From Amanita rubescens (Eukaryota; Basidiomycota; Agaricomycetes; Agaricales; Amanitaceae), in NCBI GenBank assembly GCA_015039365.1, contig WION01000030.1, positions 1-64,000 on the forward strand: a DNA stretch of 64,000 nucleotides, read 5' to 3'. The notes beneath the pieces are model-generated. The model was not told the DNA's origin, did not search any database, and was given only the letters and a program-made list of their open reading frames with translations. The translations under genes and the position numbers were made by a program. Every line of letters starts with the position of its first letter. The first letter of the stretch is position 1. This document shows positions 1-11,265 of this stretch, piece after piece.

Positions 1-324
1 TTTGATCATCTCTTCCAGTTACTTACTCCTCATTTCCTTCTGCTTTTCCCTTCCACCCGTGTTGCTTCTGTGACCCCTCTGGGGCATGTGCATACTGACG
101 CCATTGATCAACCTGTCTGGCAGTTCTTGGCTGCCGTCGCACTGCACGCTGTTTCGGAGCAGCAGCACATACTGGTGACCGCTCTACGAGACAAGATTTT
201 GGAAAACGTTGCAAGTGTCAATAAGGGATGGATACGAGATGAAGAGGAACGACAGATGAAATTAGCTAATGTTAATCTATTTCTTCATGCACTCGGCTTA
301 GACAGTTCGCAGATAGTTATGTGA
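1..324 (+). CDS. PAT1: PAT1 family mRNA decapping factor, C-terminal end (partial)
   Basis: The frame is open from base 1 to the TGA at 322-324, so only the last ~107 residues are in the window. The end resembles the conserved C-terminus of fungal Pat1 (topoisomerase II-associated protein PAT1): a WQFLAAVALHAV helix, QHILVTALRDKILENV, and the ending LANVNLFLHALGLDSSQI. Family knowledge: Pat1 bridges the Lsm1-7 ring and Dcp1/2 on deadenylated mRNA in P-bodies, and this C-terminal helical repeat is the binding platform. No intron is visible in this exon. It converges on the glycosyltransferase gene, with 52 bp between the stop codons. The assignment rests on recognition of the terminal block only. 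Confidence 0.72.
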   Translation, partial: FDHLFQLLTPHFLLLFPSTRVASVTPLGHVHTDAIDQPVWQFLAAVALHAVSEQQHILVTALRDKILENVASVNKGWIRDEEERQMKLANVNLFLHALGLDSSQIVM

Positions 325-376
325 CGTGTACTATCACTTTGCTTACATGTAGCTGGACCATTCTACAGTTAATACA

Positions 377-2703
377 TCACGACATGACACACATTAAACT
401 TCGAGCATTGAACGGGATAGGGTATCTATCTATACAATCCAACAGCTTCAGTCTTCGTGATATCCCATCGCTTACGAGTGTGTCAAGATGACTAATACCG
501 CCGGTCAAATTGACAACTGGTAGCGCATTGAAAAGGGGGAGCGTTTTATTTGGGAGATCGAGGATTGCGACTTCTTCAGTGATTGACTGGGGAAGATCCA
601 TCAGCGGAAGCAGGAACATATCTTGCTTTTCCTTCGTACGATGCTTCACATGCGACCCTACCTCGAGATGGTTTGTTGAAAGCGAAACGTAATTGTCGAA
701 GTTTGGATACAACATGACATATCCACGCAGAAAGACCAGCTCTATAAAGTATTTCTTCCAGGACTTTGTCCAATTATTGGACCGGACATTTGGTACAATC
801 CATTGCTCGATATCCAAAGATAGGGCTGATAAGCGGATTGTGATGTAATCATGAAATTCCCGCCAGTGTTCCGGAAAATAGATCGCACCCCAACTACAAG
901 GAATCGGGGATAGGTACGGTGTTGAAGGATCTAGGTTTTGCCCTTGAAAAAGAACACGAGCATTGAAATGGCGGCGGCCATCTACCGGTAATTCCATATG
1001 CTTTTGTTGGTAAAGGCTAATGCCAAAGAGCCGAGGCGAATAGTTCCCATTGTCGCCATACCTAGTCAAACTTCACTCAGCGGTCGCGTGATAGCAATTC
1101 TTTTCACCCTCGCACCGATAACGGAGGATAGACATTTTAGCCCACGCGTAGAACAATGGGGACAGTTCAATGTCATCTTCTAAAAGCAGGGCGTATGTGT
1201 GGTTTGTATGCGGATACCATGACTCGACGACAGCGGGGAGAAGACCACCATGAATGATTCGATGGTGGACGGTGATTGCACCGTGATTCCAATGGAACGA
1301 GTCAACAAGCCTCATGGTTTCCTGATCGCTACCTTGTTCAAGATTGATTCGTAAGTTGACATTATCGCCGAAAAGCAGGCTACGTGACAGGGACGCTAAC
1401 AGGCGATCCAGTGACGTGGGGCGATTTTGGGTTATTATAGTGATATCAATGTGTGGCATATTCCAACCTAAGTGTCAGTTAGAATGTAGCATAGATGTAC
1501 ACTGGAAAGTTTACATAACCATTCCTGCAGGGTAAGTGAGCCCATCCATTGTGAATAGCGAAACTCGGCCCGAGGTATTTCGACAACTGTTTGCCCACGC
1601 CGTCGAGTTTTCAAAGATAGAGGAAATTCACCTTTGGGGACGATGACGACGTCGGCTATTTTTTGAAGGGCATGTATCTTTTGTATCAACCTCCCAAGTT
1701 TCTCTTCGCTGTTATGGCCTGTTATGACGTGATAAAACAGAGAGCAACCTATTAATCTGAGGTTGCCATAGGTTTGCCCTTCATCGGCATATACAAGGCT
1801 GGTGATGACGAATCCTTTCGACTGAAGACGGCACAATAGAGATGATAATGACTGCAAATCATGTAAGGTCGGCACAAGAACAGCAAACTGGGCCGGTCCA
1901 TAACTCGGGGAAGTGATGAGATTTCTTGAAGCAGTTGGAACTAAGGGCCTCTGTCGTTCCACTGTATGGTTCAGACAACTGCAGCGCGTCGTTGAGGGAG
2001 ATGGTCGGGGCAAAATTACCGCACATGGCTTCTCAACCGCGACAGGACTGATAAGACTATCGATACATTCGCCATTTCGGAGTTGAACAGCCCGAGTAAC
2101 AAAAGGTGGAAGTAGATAAGAGACATGGCGGGGAGAATTTGATGACGAGACGCATGTTCCATTTGTAACTCCACATATTCCGAACGGCATAGATAGGGCT
2201 ATGGGGTTGAGTAACCTGTGTCGAGTCGATCCATCAACTCCATGAAGGCCATGTTCGTCAAGGACGAGAACCCAGTCTGTGGTGACCTTGTTCGCATAGT
2301 GGCGGAAATCAACTTTACGGGCTGAGCCATAGAGATGGATAGAAATCACGGGACGATTGTGCCCAGGAGCCTCTTTATGTACAAGTACATGCACGGCTTC
2401 TTTGATGCGCAGCGCCAGGAATTGAGGTGATTCCACAAGGATCTCGTAGAGACAAGAGTCGGCATAATACAAAGATGTTAGCCGTTCTCCGAAATTCTCA
2501 ATAGATTCAGCGGTAACAGGAAGCACCGCAGTGAGAGATGACTGGTTAAGTGACATGGCTGTATCCAAGATGCCAGCGAGGTGGGCATCAGCATCGTCGT
2601 ACCTCGATGGGCCCGAAGGAACAAGTAAAAACCACAAGAACCAGAGACAAAGCGGCGTAAGGGTATACCAGAAACACCGCCTAAGAAGCAAATTAAGGAC
2701 CAT
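377..2703 (-). CDS. type II membrane glycosyltransferase (GT2-like), 741 aa
   Basis: Three exons were resolved: 2703-1515, 1467-1116 and 1061-377, with introns of 47 and 54 bp. The ATG at 2703 sits in CCACCATGG; an earlier in-frame ATG (2769) would add 22 residues before the membrane anchor. Residues ~8-30 form a single hydrophobic signal anchor (repeated L/W/F), so the enzyme is probably Golgi/ER-anchored with a lumenal catalytic domain. Exon 2 opens with a GT-A start (HIDITIITQNRPTSLDRLL) followed by LLLEDDIELS, whose EDD fits the DXD-type nucleotide-sugar/metal site. Exon 3 carries the acceptor-side half (CSWGAIYFPEHW, KSWKKYFIELVFLRGYVMLYPN). The ~400-residue N-terminal part has no domain I can name. 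Acceptor and sugar are unknown. Confidence 0.75.
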
Positions 2704-2852
2704 GGTGGGCGTTTTGAAAAAAGATAGGTACAAGTATAGCAGTGTACGTGAGCACTCTAAGTATATCACACGTTTTGCAATCTATTAAACCCAATATTAA
2801 TTTGATCGTATTGCAGCCTCTAATATTTCAATTCAGTGAACTCGCAGGATAT

Positions 2853-4018
2853 TCAGGCTTTTCGGTACTTACTGAAGAATTCATACGATAACCAGCACAA
2901 GGCCGTGCTGGGCATAATCGTTAATACCCGTGGCGTTAGTCCACGTCCAAAACCTTTAAGCCCATCTCTTCTCCATATTACCCGAAAAGCATCTACCATC
3001 CCTCCTACGTTTTTAATGTCCGGCTCTGATGACGTTCCTCTTGTTTGTAGTATCGTCTTTGCAACGTCCAATGGCGTTGTCACGGCCGCGGCAACAGCTC
3101 CAGCCACGGCACCAGAAGTGATGTGCGATGTTGGCGAATACTCGCCGCGGGGATTCAAAAACCATTTAAATTGCTCGTACACTGTGAATTGAATGGCATT
3201 GAATGGAATTGATATAGCCAATGTCGTTGGATATGACACGTAAAATGCGCCTATACCCTCGTTGCGCAATAAGGTACGAGCACAAGTGACAACCGAACGA
3301 AATTCAGACTTGTGTACTTGCATCCGTTGCTTAATGACTGATACGGTAGATATGAGTCAGGAATACAAACGCACACACAAACCAACCATACCATCGAAAG
3401 GATTCATCAGGGCATCGCTGGCGATAGTGGCCGATGCACCAGCAAGAGCTGTTGGTAAATGATTAAAAGATGGCCTGCAGCCGATGTAACATATACTGAC
3501 ACGTAGCCACCCAGTTATTACCCCCCTGATTTCCACCAGCCAGTTCCTTGACAGCTTCCAGCGTTCCAAAATGCACTGCATGTGCGGGACCCGCGCCTAG
3601 GACGACCGAGGTAACACCGCGCCAGAGGGCTCTCATGCCTTCAGTGGAGGAAATACGAGTAAACGCGTTGCCTACTCCACTGTAGACAGCTACGGGAGAT
3701 GTTGCAAAAACTTGCATTCTGGTCTATTCAAATTTTTGAGAGATTGTTCTTCAAGAGTATTTCCGCTTGAACTAACTTTAATGCTATCGACGGGGAACAT
3801 AACTGCATGTTCCGAGATACCTGCCTGAGATAGAGCCAATTAGCGGACAGGCTTATTAGTTCTGAAGAATTGGTACTGACGAGTGCACCGGCCAGCATGT
3901 TGACCTAACCGGAACGAACGCCACATTTATGAGGATCTGCGAAGGTAGAAAGCGCTGGAGTACGTACGGCAAGACCAGCATTAGGAGGGAGGCTTTCATA
4001 GTCTACTTCTTCTGTCAT
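2853..4018 (-). CDS. MRS4: mitochondrial iron carrier (mitoferrin, MRS3/MRS4 type), 288 aa
   Basis: Six exons keep frame: 4018-3968, 3904-3881 (24 nt), 3824-3777, 3723-3522, 3448-3392 and 3337-2853. All three mitochondrial-carrier repeats are present with P-x-[DE]-x-x-[KR] signatures: PVDSIKTRMQ, PFDVIKQRMQ and PLDVAKTILQ. Together with the GAGPAHAVHFG and SYPTTL blocks this marks the mitoferrin branch, which carries Fe2+ across the inner mitochondrial membrane for haem and Fe-S cluster synthesis. Length fits the family (~300 aa). The N-terminus is short (MTEEVDYESLPPNAG) and has no cleavable presequence, as usual for carriers. It lies 149 bp behind the glycosyltransferase start in the same orientation. 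Confidence 0.9.
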
Positions 4019-4236
4019 CATTCATAGAGACGCCAGTGGTATCAGACCGATGGGAGAAAGAGAAAAAAAGGGAAAAAGGTTGAAAGGCACGGGCAAGTTT
4101 TTTGCGAGCCGCGGTCACAAGTTCTCTATATACTAGTACACGTAACGACGCTTACACAACCGTGCCAGCCCATCATGTTCCTCAATATTACTGCAATGCT
4201 TTCAAGTTTAGCTCTTCGATATAACCTACTTATCAC

Positions 4237-5222
4237 TTACATCGCCTCCCAGGGGTACTCCAGCCTATATGTGCATTGCTTTAGCACGCTCCAGTGATGG
4301 GCACGGTTCTGCTTACCAGACATTACCAACCTCTGTACCAGCATAATACCTAATTCACACATCAGGTTGAATCCATCAAGTTGGGTGACAAACAGTTACG
4401 GTGTTCCAATTGGTAAATCTGCCAATTTGACTTTGATTTTGTTGTGGACGACAAAAACGCCAAACTGTGTCGCCGCTCTCAACTGTTGCCGCTCTTGTTC
4501 AGGGTATGCCAACAATTCGATGTCCACATCCTTTTGTAGTTCCGACAGGGCATAACTATACGAGCCCTATAATTTACTTATATTCCCGTGGTATTAGACT
4601 CACTGCAAGGTTTTTCGCGAGTCATCCACTTCGTCCTGACATCCTGTACGTATATCATGCCATTTATTGATCTTGCAGTTACCTCACTCACGATAATAAG
4701 ATTCCTTTTCCCCACTAGAAGTTTTTTGGCATCGGAACCTCTGGCAATGGTATCAGATAACCATGTATTTCGTGGTAACAAGGCTTACAGCCACTGAGTG
4801 CGAATAACTTCCTGTCCTAGCTGCTCAACGGTAGTTCCTGGAACCGGTTCATACAATGATAGGCCAATAGCTTGAATCTGTAGCGTTTTGTTGTTTGTTT
4901 CTGCACGAAGCAACGTACGCTTTAACCGTGGTCGATCAGGTAGTTACAATATCATTACGCGATGGAATACCATAACTCGAGCCGGAAAGAAACCTCTGGC
5001 GCGACGACGTTGTATGCCCTTTGTCACAAAAACTGATAAACTTACCCTCCACCTAGTGATAGTGATAACATGAACGAGCGAGTCTCTTTGCGTTGTTTAA
5101 TGCTTACCGATAGCGATGAGCAGATCCGGGTTAAATTCTCGAGCGATCTGGGGCGTAGCACTACGGATTAGGTTGTGAATGTCATTGTAGGTTACGTGTA
5201 AATGTTGGATCTCATCAGCCAT
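4237..5222 (-). CDS. XPT1: xanthine/hypoxanthine phosphoribosyltransferase, 191 aa
   Basis: Nine exons were resolved: 5222-5108, 5052-5046, 4995-4971, 4919-4789, 4740-4692, 4635-4604, 4555-4400, 4349-4317 and 4264-4237. Phases match throughout and give a 191-residue product. It begins MADEIQHLHVTYNDIHNLIR, has the glycine-rich IGGGGFFPAR loop assembled across three exons, and the PRPP-binding motif IIDEVDDSRKTL, and ends EYPWEAM, as in fungal XPRTases. Role: salvage of xanthine/hypoxanthine/guanine to nucleotides using PRPP, cytosolic. The second exon is only 7 nt. It is head-to-head with RPC4, 84 bp between start codons. Intron density (8 in under 1 kb) is high even for this locus. Confidence 0.85.
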
Positions 5223-5306
5223 GGGCGCAAAAAATCGGGGGCGATAACTGGCTATTATTAGCAGTGGTTCGCCTCTCATCACGTGTCAAATATCTCCAAG
5301 TCCCTC
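5223..5306. promoter_or_regulatory. 84 bp divergent promoter between XPT1 and RPC4
   Basis: The start codons of the minus-strand phosphoribosyltransferase (5222) and plus-strand RPC4 (5307) are 84 bp apart, so both 5' UTRs and core promoters must fit in or overlap this interval and the coding ends. No TATA box is evident. Shared control is inference from spacing alone. Confidence 0.5.
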
Positions 5307-6716
5307 ATGTCGGGTACGTCTGATGACTTGCACTCTTATCCTGTATCTGCCATGACCATTCACAGACAGCTCAAAGGCAATTGGGAGTCTAGCCAAGAAG
5401 CAGTCCGAAGTAACGAGGCAGGGCACTCAAAAACTCAAGTTCGTACCTACCCTGCCTGTTAGAAGAAAAAAGGAGTATGCTCCGTTTCCTGATCACTCAG
5501 GAGGATTACTGATGTATACCTAGGGAAACAAAAACTGTTTGTGCCCCAATTAATGGCTACCTCCATCTAATTTTTTGGCAGGAATCTGCACCATCTGTTA
5601 CGGCTGAAAACGCTCACGATGGGAAAGGAAGGGGAAGAGGTCGAGGAATGTCACGGCAAGTGGCAGAAATGACTGCTAGTGGTCCATTCGCCATGGGCCC
5701 AGCGTTGTCAGGAAAATTGGCAGGGCGGTCAATGCCCCGTTCGGACGTTGCGCTACCCACTTCCGCTTCGACGTCCAGGAATCCTCCGGCCATGTCCACG
5801 ATACCATCCCTGAAAAAGATGGACGTAGATCCAGCGTTCGGCAGGGTGGATCGAGACGAGGAACTTTATTCCGAGCCCGATGAAGGGGTAGAGATTATCG
5901 ACTTACAGAACGTACGGGAGTTAGACTGGATGGCTCCAGAGACCCTGCGAAAGGAATCAAGGAAGAAGCCCATCGGTAAAGCAGAGCAAGCAGAAAGTAT
6001 GTCCCGTTTTCTCGTTTTCGTCATGGCCATGGACTGTTGAACTAGGTGAACTACGGATCGTTAACGCAATTGACCTCAGTGAAGACGAAGAAGAGGAATT
6101 GAAGGCAAATTTTTCTCAAACTAGCGCCCACCAGGTATGCCGTTCATCGAAACGATGGCCTTCCTATATTATCTACACTCCTAGGACCCATCGCATCGCG
6201 GGGAGAAATTATTGTTTTTCCAATTCCCTGCGCCGTTCTCTATGTTCTCGCCAGACACCGGGTTCCGTACATCCGATTTAACACCTGATCCGTCGACGAA
6301 AAATGTTCAAGATGTTAAACCTGGACTATTGGACTCCGTCACTCCTGCAACCCCATCGATTGGAAGTGGAGTAATAGATGGTATTATTGGGCAACTTGAA
6401 ACATACCGGAGTGGCGCAGTTAAGTTTAGATTAAACAATGGCATACTATTTGACGTGCGCGAACCGTTCTCGCTGCCTCTTACTCACTAAATCACTTTGG
6501 CTTCAGGTGAATGCAGCAATTCAACCTACCTTTTTTCAGCAAGCAGTTTGCCTACAGCACAGAGACAAACGAATGATCGTCATAGGTGATCTTCACAAGA
6601 GATTTGTTGTATCCCCAGATGTCGATACACTATTGACAGCGATGGACGAGGCTGATCGGGCACCTGGCCCTACTGTTGATGGTGAGGAAAAGCTTATCAA
6701 AATGGATATTCCATAA
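5307..6716 (+). CDS. RPC53: RNA polymerase III subunit RPC4 (RPC53), 370 aa
   Basis: Seven exons were resolved: 5307-5313 (7 nt, ATG plus 4), 5366-5474, 5524-5536 (13 nt), 5582-5996, 6046-6134, 6185-6454 and 6507-6716. The N-terminus reads SSKAIGSLAKK then KLKFVPTLPVRRKKE, the middle has a GRGRGRG linker and the conserved VRELDWMAPETL block, and the C-terminal RPC4 domain ends with HKRFVVSPDVDTLLTAMDEAD. Family role: with RPC5 (Rpc37) it forms the Pol III heterodimer needed for initiation, termination and recycling in the nucleus. Two microexons flank the basic N-terminal motif; both are required to keep frame. The stop is 75 bp from the convergent transcription factor gene. Confidence 0.85.
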
Positions 6717-6791
6717 AGCAATGGCCACAAGTACACGAAAAGGAACTCTACGTATGTACAACGATAATTGCATCGGTGAACAACATTATCG

Positions 6792-9700
6792 TTATTGCGC
6801 GTTATAATCAGACATAAAATTCCTCCATATTTCGTCCTGCGCTTGTCCATGTTCCTGCCTTACGGGATACTGGTATACGTTGAAATGTGGGCTGTACAAC
6901 ATGGGCTCGGTATTTGGTGGGCGGCCAGCATTCATCGGAGGATATTGCAAATTATGCTGTCCTTCCCAGCCAAATCTATACCCAGATGTGTGCGATGGGC
7001 TGCTGTGTTGGTAATTCACCCCAAAATCGGTACCTGTTGCATACTGGGCGAGAGGCGTTTCCCCTTGGTAAGGGGTATATAGTATATTAGACGTCCCAAG
7101 GTGTTGGTAATGCATATTTTGTTGCGCATATAGCTGGCTGTCTCTCGCTTCCGGACTAAGCTGCTGCACAGCAGGTGAGAGATTTGGGTTACCCAGCTCT
7201 TCAAAGTACTCGACAAGCATTTCAGCAGCGCCCGCATTGCACGTTGGGCTTCTACTGTCATCATCTTCTGCATGGACGGATGAACCGGGAGAGCGATGCG
7301 ATGGTGGATTGGATGGCGTCTGGCGGGCAATTACAGTGTTTCTACCACCCAACACCTCAAGTTCATCCGGTTCACTAGGTGTTTCTGGATTCCGAGGTTT
7401 TAGCTCTACTGATCCTGCGCGGAATGTCTCGTATGTCGTAGCCGCACGTTGGCGCAGTTTTTGCAATATAGCCTTGCTCAATAATCAAGACAACACGTCG
7501 ACGAGCAATCGTTCAGCATACCAGCGAGTTAGGCCCCCTGCATGATTTGGAACCATTTTCGTACAAAGGCAATGCTAGATTTAATTCTTGGATTGCATCT
7601 CTTGCAAGCGTGCATCCTGGGCTTTCGACAACAAGGGCACCTAGAACAATCTAAAATAATCTGTTTAATTTTGGGGTTCATCCAATATATGACAGATAAC
7701 GCACACACGCGGAAAATATCCCAGACCAGAAAAACCAGACTTCGCCAGTGATTTGAGGATGAAGGACATATACACTCCGCAGCGCGGATATCAAACGACA
7801 CGCGCTCCGATAGGTAGCTAAAACTGAGGGTGCATATATGTGCCTTAGTGGATTCTCCGACTCTTGGCGAATTGCCTGAGCGAAATAACTTCTATGAATA
7901 TACAGCAAGTCTGCCCTCATTGAGAAACACCAAAACCATTATACTGGAAAAATCTCACTTGATTCCCGTACACACAAAGCGCAATATTGTTGCATGGCAC
8001 GGGTGGAAGTCAACGACCAAGACTTGCTCGAGTCCGACGTTCGACTGGGTGAACGTAAATGTGCTGGCATCCCAAATCTACGTATTGTCTTGTCAAGCTC
8101 CAGTAGTGAAGAGTATGGTGGAGCCCTCGTGCTGAATATATGCTGAACCGTCGGCGCAAGGCACGCCATAGCATAGCGGAATTTCCAGGCATGCCCTGTA
8201 GGCACAATTAATACAAATATCGAGTATTGGAGAGAGAGCTTACACCCTAGTTCGCTTTCTCCTCCACTCTTTACGAAGGGATCAAGGTCATCAGGAAATT
8301 GGCAGTCAGCATATTGGATCAACAGTGCAGGAGGTCTGCCGTTGACAATAGCCTTGTAAATATGAGAGGAGATGTGACAGGAGAGTGTGAAAATTGCGTA
8401 CAGTCCAGGAATCCCATGTAAATAGTTCCCAAAAAAGCTGCAATATCTTTGACGTTTGGAAATTTTAATAAATGCCATGGACTGCGTACCCGTCGTCGGC
8501 GTTGGACTTCTTCTTGGCCCAAGTTCCAGCCCTCGCTATCACGTTCTGGGATAATTGAGCTTTTGAGATTATGCACATTGCAGCGACTCACGCAAACCGA
8601 TCTAACATTCGAGTCAGCCTTAGAAGGCAGGTTATTTTTTTTACTTACGACTTGGGAAAGTCGTGCTATGAGGCCGGTCAACAACCACCTCTCCTCATTC
8701 GTGCGACGATCAGAATTGTATGCGAAGCGTACCATCAAGAAAAATGCTTGGACAGTAGCGCACGTTACTTCTTGTACAATAGGATCGAATGAAAGAGCTG
8801 CGCGGCCTAGTGCCTGATACTCTCGAGCACAAGTCACTGATGTAGGGCTTGTGTCGTAAAGATAACCGTTTGCCAGAACCATGAAAAAGACGGCGAGTCG
8901 ATGAGAGTGGACTGTTTCTAGATCGCCGGTATATATTGGGTCGACTATAGAAGCCATGAGGTCGTCTTGGACAATAGGGTCATACCTGTAACAGCGTTCA
9001 ACCACGATTCTCATCCTGAGAGTAGCGGCGCTTACATCCACGCAACGTGCGCATAATAGATGTCAATAATTTCGATAGCTTTATCCCGAAGTGGTATATA
9101 CGGCATGAACATAGACGATTTGATGTAGAAGCAATCTTTCAGGCCAAACGGGAATGCATTCATCAATCCTATGATTTCAATAGGCAGATGCAATGTGTCC
9201 TCCTTTTGCTCAGATTCGGTTTCTTGAGGAAGCTGCGAGGTCTGTGAGATATACGTCATTGACAATAGCTTTGCGAATGAAATTACTGGAAGTAACTCTT
9301 GAAAATACTGCTTTCATATTCAGTTACGAACTCTCAGTGGCGCTCAGAACTAACCTCGGAACCTGCAGATTCTCCATGGTACCTGGCTTGCCCCTCGAAT
9401 CCGATGGATAGTGTACCGATGGCCTTTGAAACGTCATTAACTGAGATGTCATGTCCCGATGTCTGAGTTTCTGATAAGACAGATTTATCCTTTGCCTGAG
9501 CAAGAGCTGTCTCCAGTTGCTGTACTTTCAGGCTTAGAGTTTTAACCTGCTCAGACAACTTCTCTGCATGGGCCATGAGAACCCTGGAATAAAGGTCTTA
9601 GGCTGATAGCCACTGGCTTGATTGAGCGCTTAACTTGTTTCCCTTCGTCGCTGTCAATGCTCCTTGGTAACGGTCAGTCTGGTTGTTTGATGCACTTGAC

Positions 9701-10021
9701 TAATGAACAGACCATCAGGGCATATGTTGGCGCATCCGCGCCTAGTCGACGAATGGGTTAAATTGTTATGCAATGTTCGGTTTCAGACCTACCTTATGCA
9801 GGACTGACAAGGGAAAACGCTTGCCAATGCCGTCAACACAACATTATAGCCAGAAATTAGGATCTTACCGGTCGCACTTCAATTTGGAGCTGAATTTGAT
9901 CAACGAGGTAAAGTCGCTGATGATCGACAAGATCTCACCGTCTACATTCAGCGCAGGATAAACCAATCTTTCGTGGTATAGGGTTACCGTTGCCCGAGGT
10001 ATTCTTGACCTCAGCATGCAT
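6792..10021 (-). CDS. Zn2Cys6 fungal-specific transcription factor
   Basis: The ATG at 10021 begins MHAEVKNTSGNG. The binuclear cluster is split by several ~50 bp introns between ~9985 and ~9715; exon joining restores SCAECRRSKLKCDR, then FPCQSCIRRGCANICPDG. A coiled coil follows (AHAEKLSEQVKTLSLKVQQLE, ~9570-9510), as in dimerising Gal4-type proteins. A Fungal_trans middle homology domain (~9290-7900) includes YYAHVAWMYDPIVQDDLM, NEERWLLTGL, RDSEGWNLGQEEVQRRRR and AIVNGRPPALL. The C-terminal exon (7481-6792) is low-complexity and rich in Q, P, Y and N, a plausible activation tail. This is a nuclear DNA-binding regulator; target genes cannot be read from the sequence. About ten introns are implied; not all borders were fixed, so only the span is given. 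Confidence 0.85.
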
Positions 10022-10582
10022 GTTGAGCAGAAGAGAAAGTATGGTCGACAACGTTGCGGATAGGCTCGGGGTTGACAGCAAGGCAGCACTACCTCATGAT
10101 TCAGTCGATGGGGCACCCCTGCCAGTCCTTCATACAGCTTCCCGATATGTCCCGTTTTAAGTAATACCCAGGCTTCAGAATCAGTCTATTTTTTCACGAG
10201 CACTGTCTCTACTAGCAGAAAATTATCAATGCCACCCCTAGTCCACCAATTTTCACAAAAGATTTTAACTATAAAAAAGAGATTAGTATGGATGAATTGC
10301 AACATATATTGATTGAAGAATTCAGAATAGACAGACATAGGTAACCAAAGTTACCCTGTCTGAAGGTAGCTGAGATAGGTTTCTGCAGTGCAAGGTAATC
10401 TCGCATAAAGCCAAATGCCTCAAACATCATAATGACGAGTACATGGGATCAGTGAACGGGATCCTTACCTATAGTAGTGCAGTGCCGGTGAAATTTTGGA
10501 GATTCCTAGCATTGCGTGTGACTTTTATACTGCAAAGCGGAGTTTGAACGAAAAATGTTCCGACGGCCTTCCTTCTTTGGTC
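10022..10582. promoter_or_regulatory. 561 bp divergent spacer between Zn2Cys6 factor and TAF10
   Basis: This AT-rich interval separates the start codons of two divergently transcribed genes. I see no reading frame with a recognisable product, no tRNA and no repeat. It presumably carries both promoters. Confidence 0.4.
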
Positions 10583-11222
10583 ATGGCTTCCCAACAGCAG
10601 CCCCCGTTCGCTTATCCAACCAACTCAGACTATGCACAGCCAGAAAGCTCACAATCTCAAAATCAGAACGTGACCCAAGTACCGCTCTCTCAGTCTCGTC
10701 AGGCAGCTGAAGAAGCTAGAAAAGACCGCACATTAGCTGAATTTTTGCTCATGCTGGATGATTACGAGCCATTGGTGTGTCTCTTCCTCATACTTGGTTT
10801 TATTTGTTTCAATGGAACTTTAGATTCCGAATGAAGTTACGGACTATTTTCTTCAACGCGTTGGGTTTGAATGCGACGATGCTCGCCTGTGTGTAATATT
10901 AAGAAGAGGAAGTGCTTAATGCTGTTCTAATCCCAGTTCACAGGAAGCGTCTGTTGTCTCTAGCTGCGCAGAAATTCGTCTCAGATATAGCGGCCGACGC
11001 GTATCAGCATGCTCGGATACGCACGAATGCCTCGAGCGGCAGAGCAAGGGCACCTATGACTGGTTTGGGATCGGTCAAGGTCAGTATACAGGGCAATTTG
11101 CATGGGCCCAAGACTAATACCACAGCCAGGACAAAACTCGCACAACTCTGACCATGGATGATTTGAGCTCTGCGTTGGCAGAATATGGGATTAATGCACG
11201 GAAGCCCGAGTTTTATATGTAG
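10583..11222 (+). CDS. TAF10: TAF10, TFIID/SAGA histone-fold subunit, 161 aa
   Basis: Four exons were resolved: 10583-10774, 10824-10888, 10944-11079 and 11130-11222. A Q/P/S-rich N-terminus is followed by the TAF10 histone-fold region: RTLAEFLLMLDDYEPLIPNE, VTDYFLQRVGFECDDARLKR, LLSLAAQKFVSDIAADAYQH, then a loop and the final helix LTMDDLSSALAEYGINARKP. The ending EFYM is typical of the family. TAF10 is shared by TFIID and SAGA, so it serves both promoter recognition and coactivation in the nucleus. The stop is 43 bp before the start of SGF73 on the same strand. Frame and family length are both intact. Confidence 0.9.
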
Positions 11223-11265
11223 CTGTTATTGTACTAGTAGTCACACATCTGTCACGCACTTGTGT

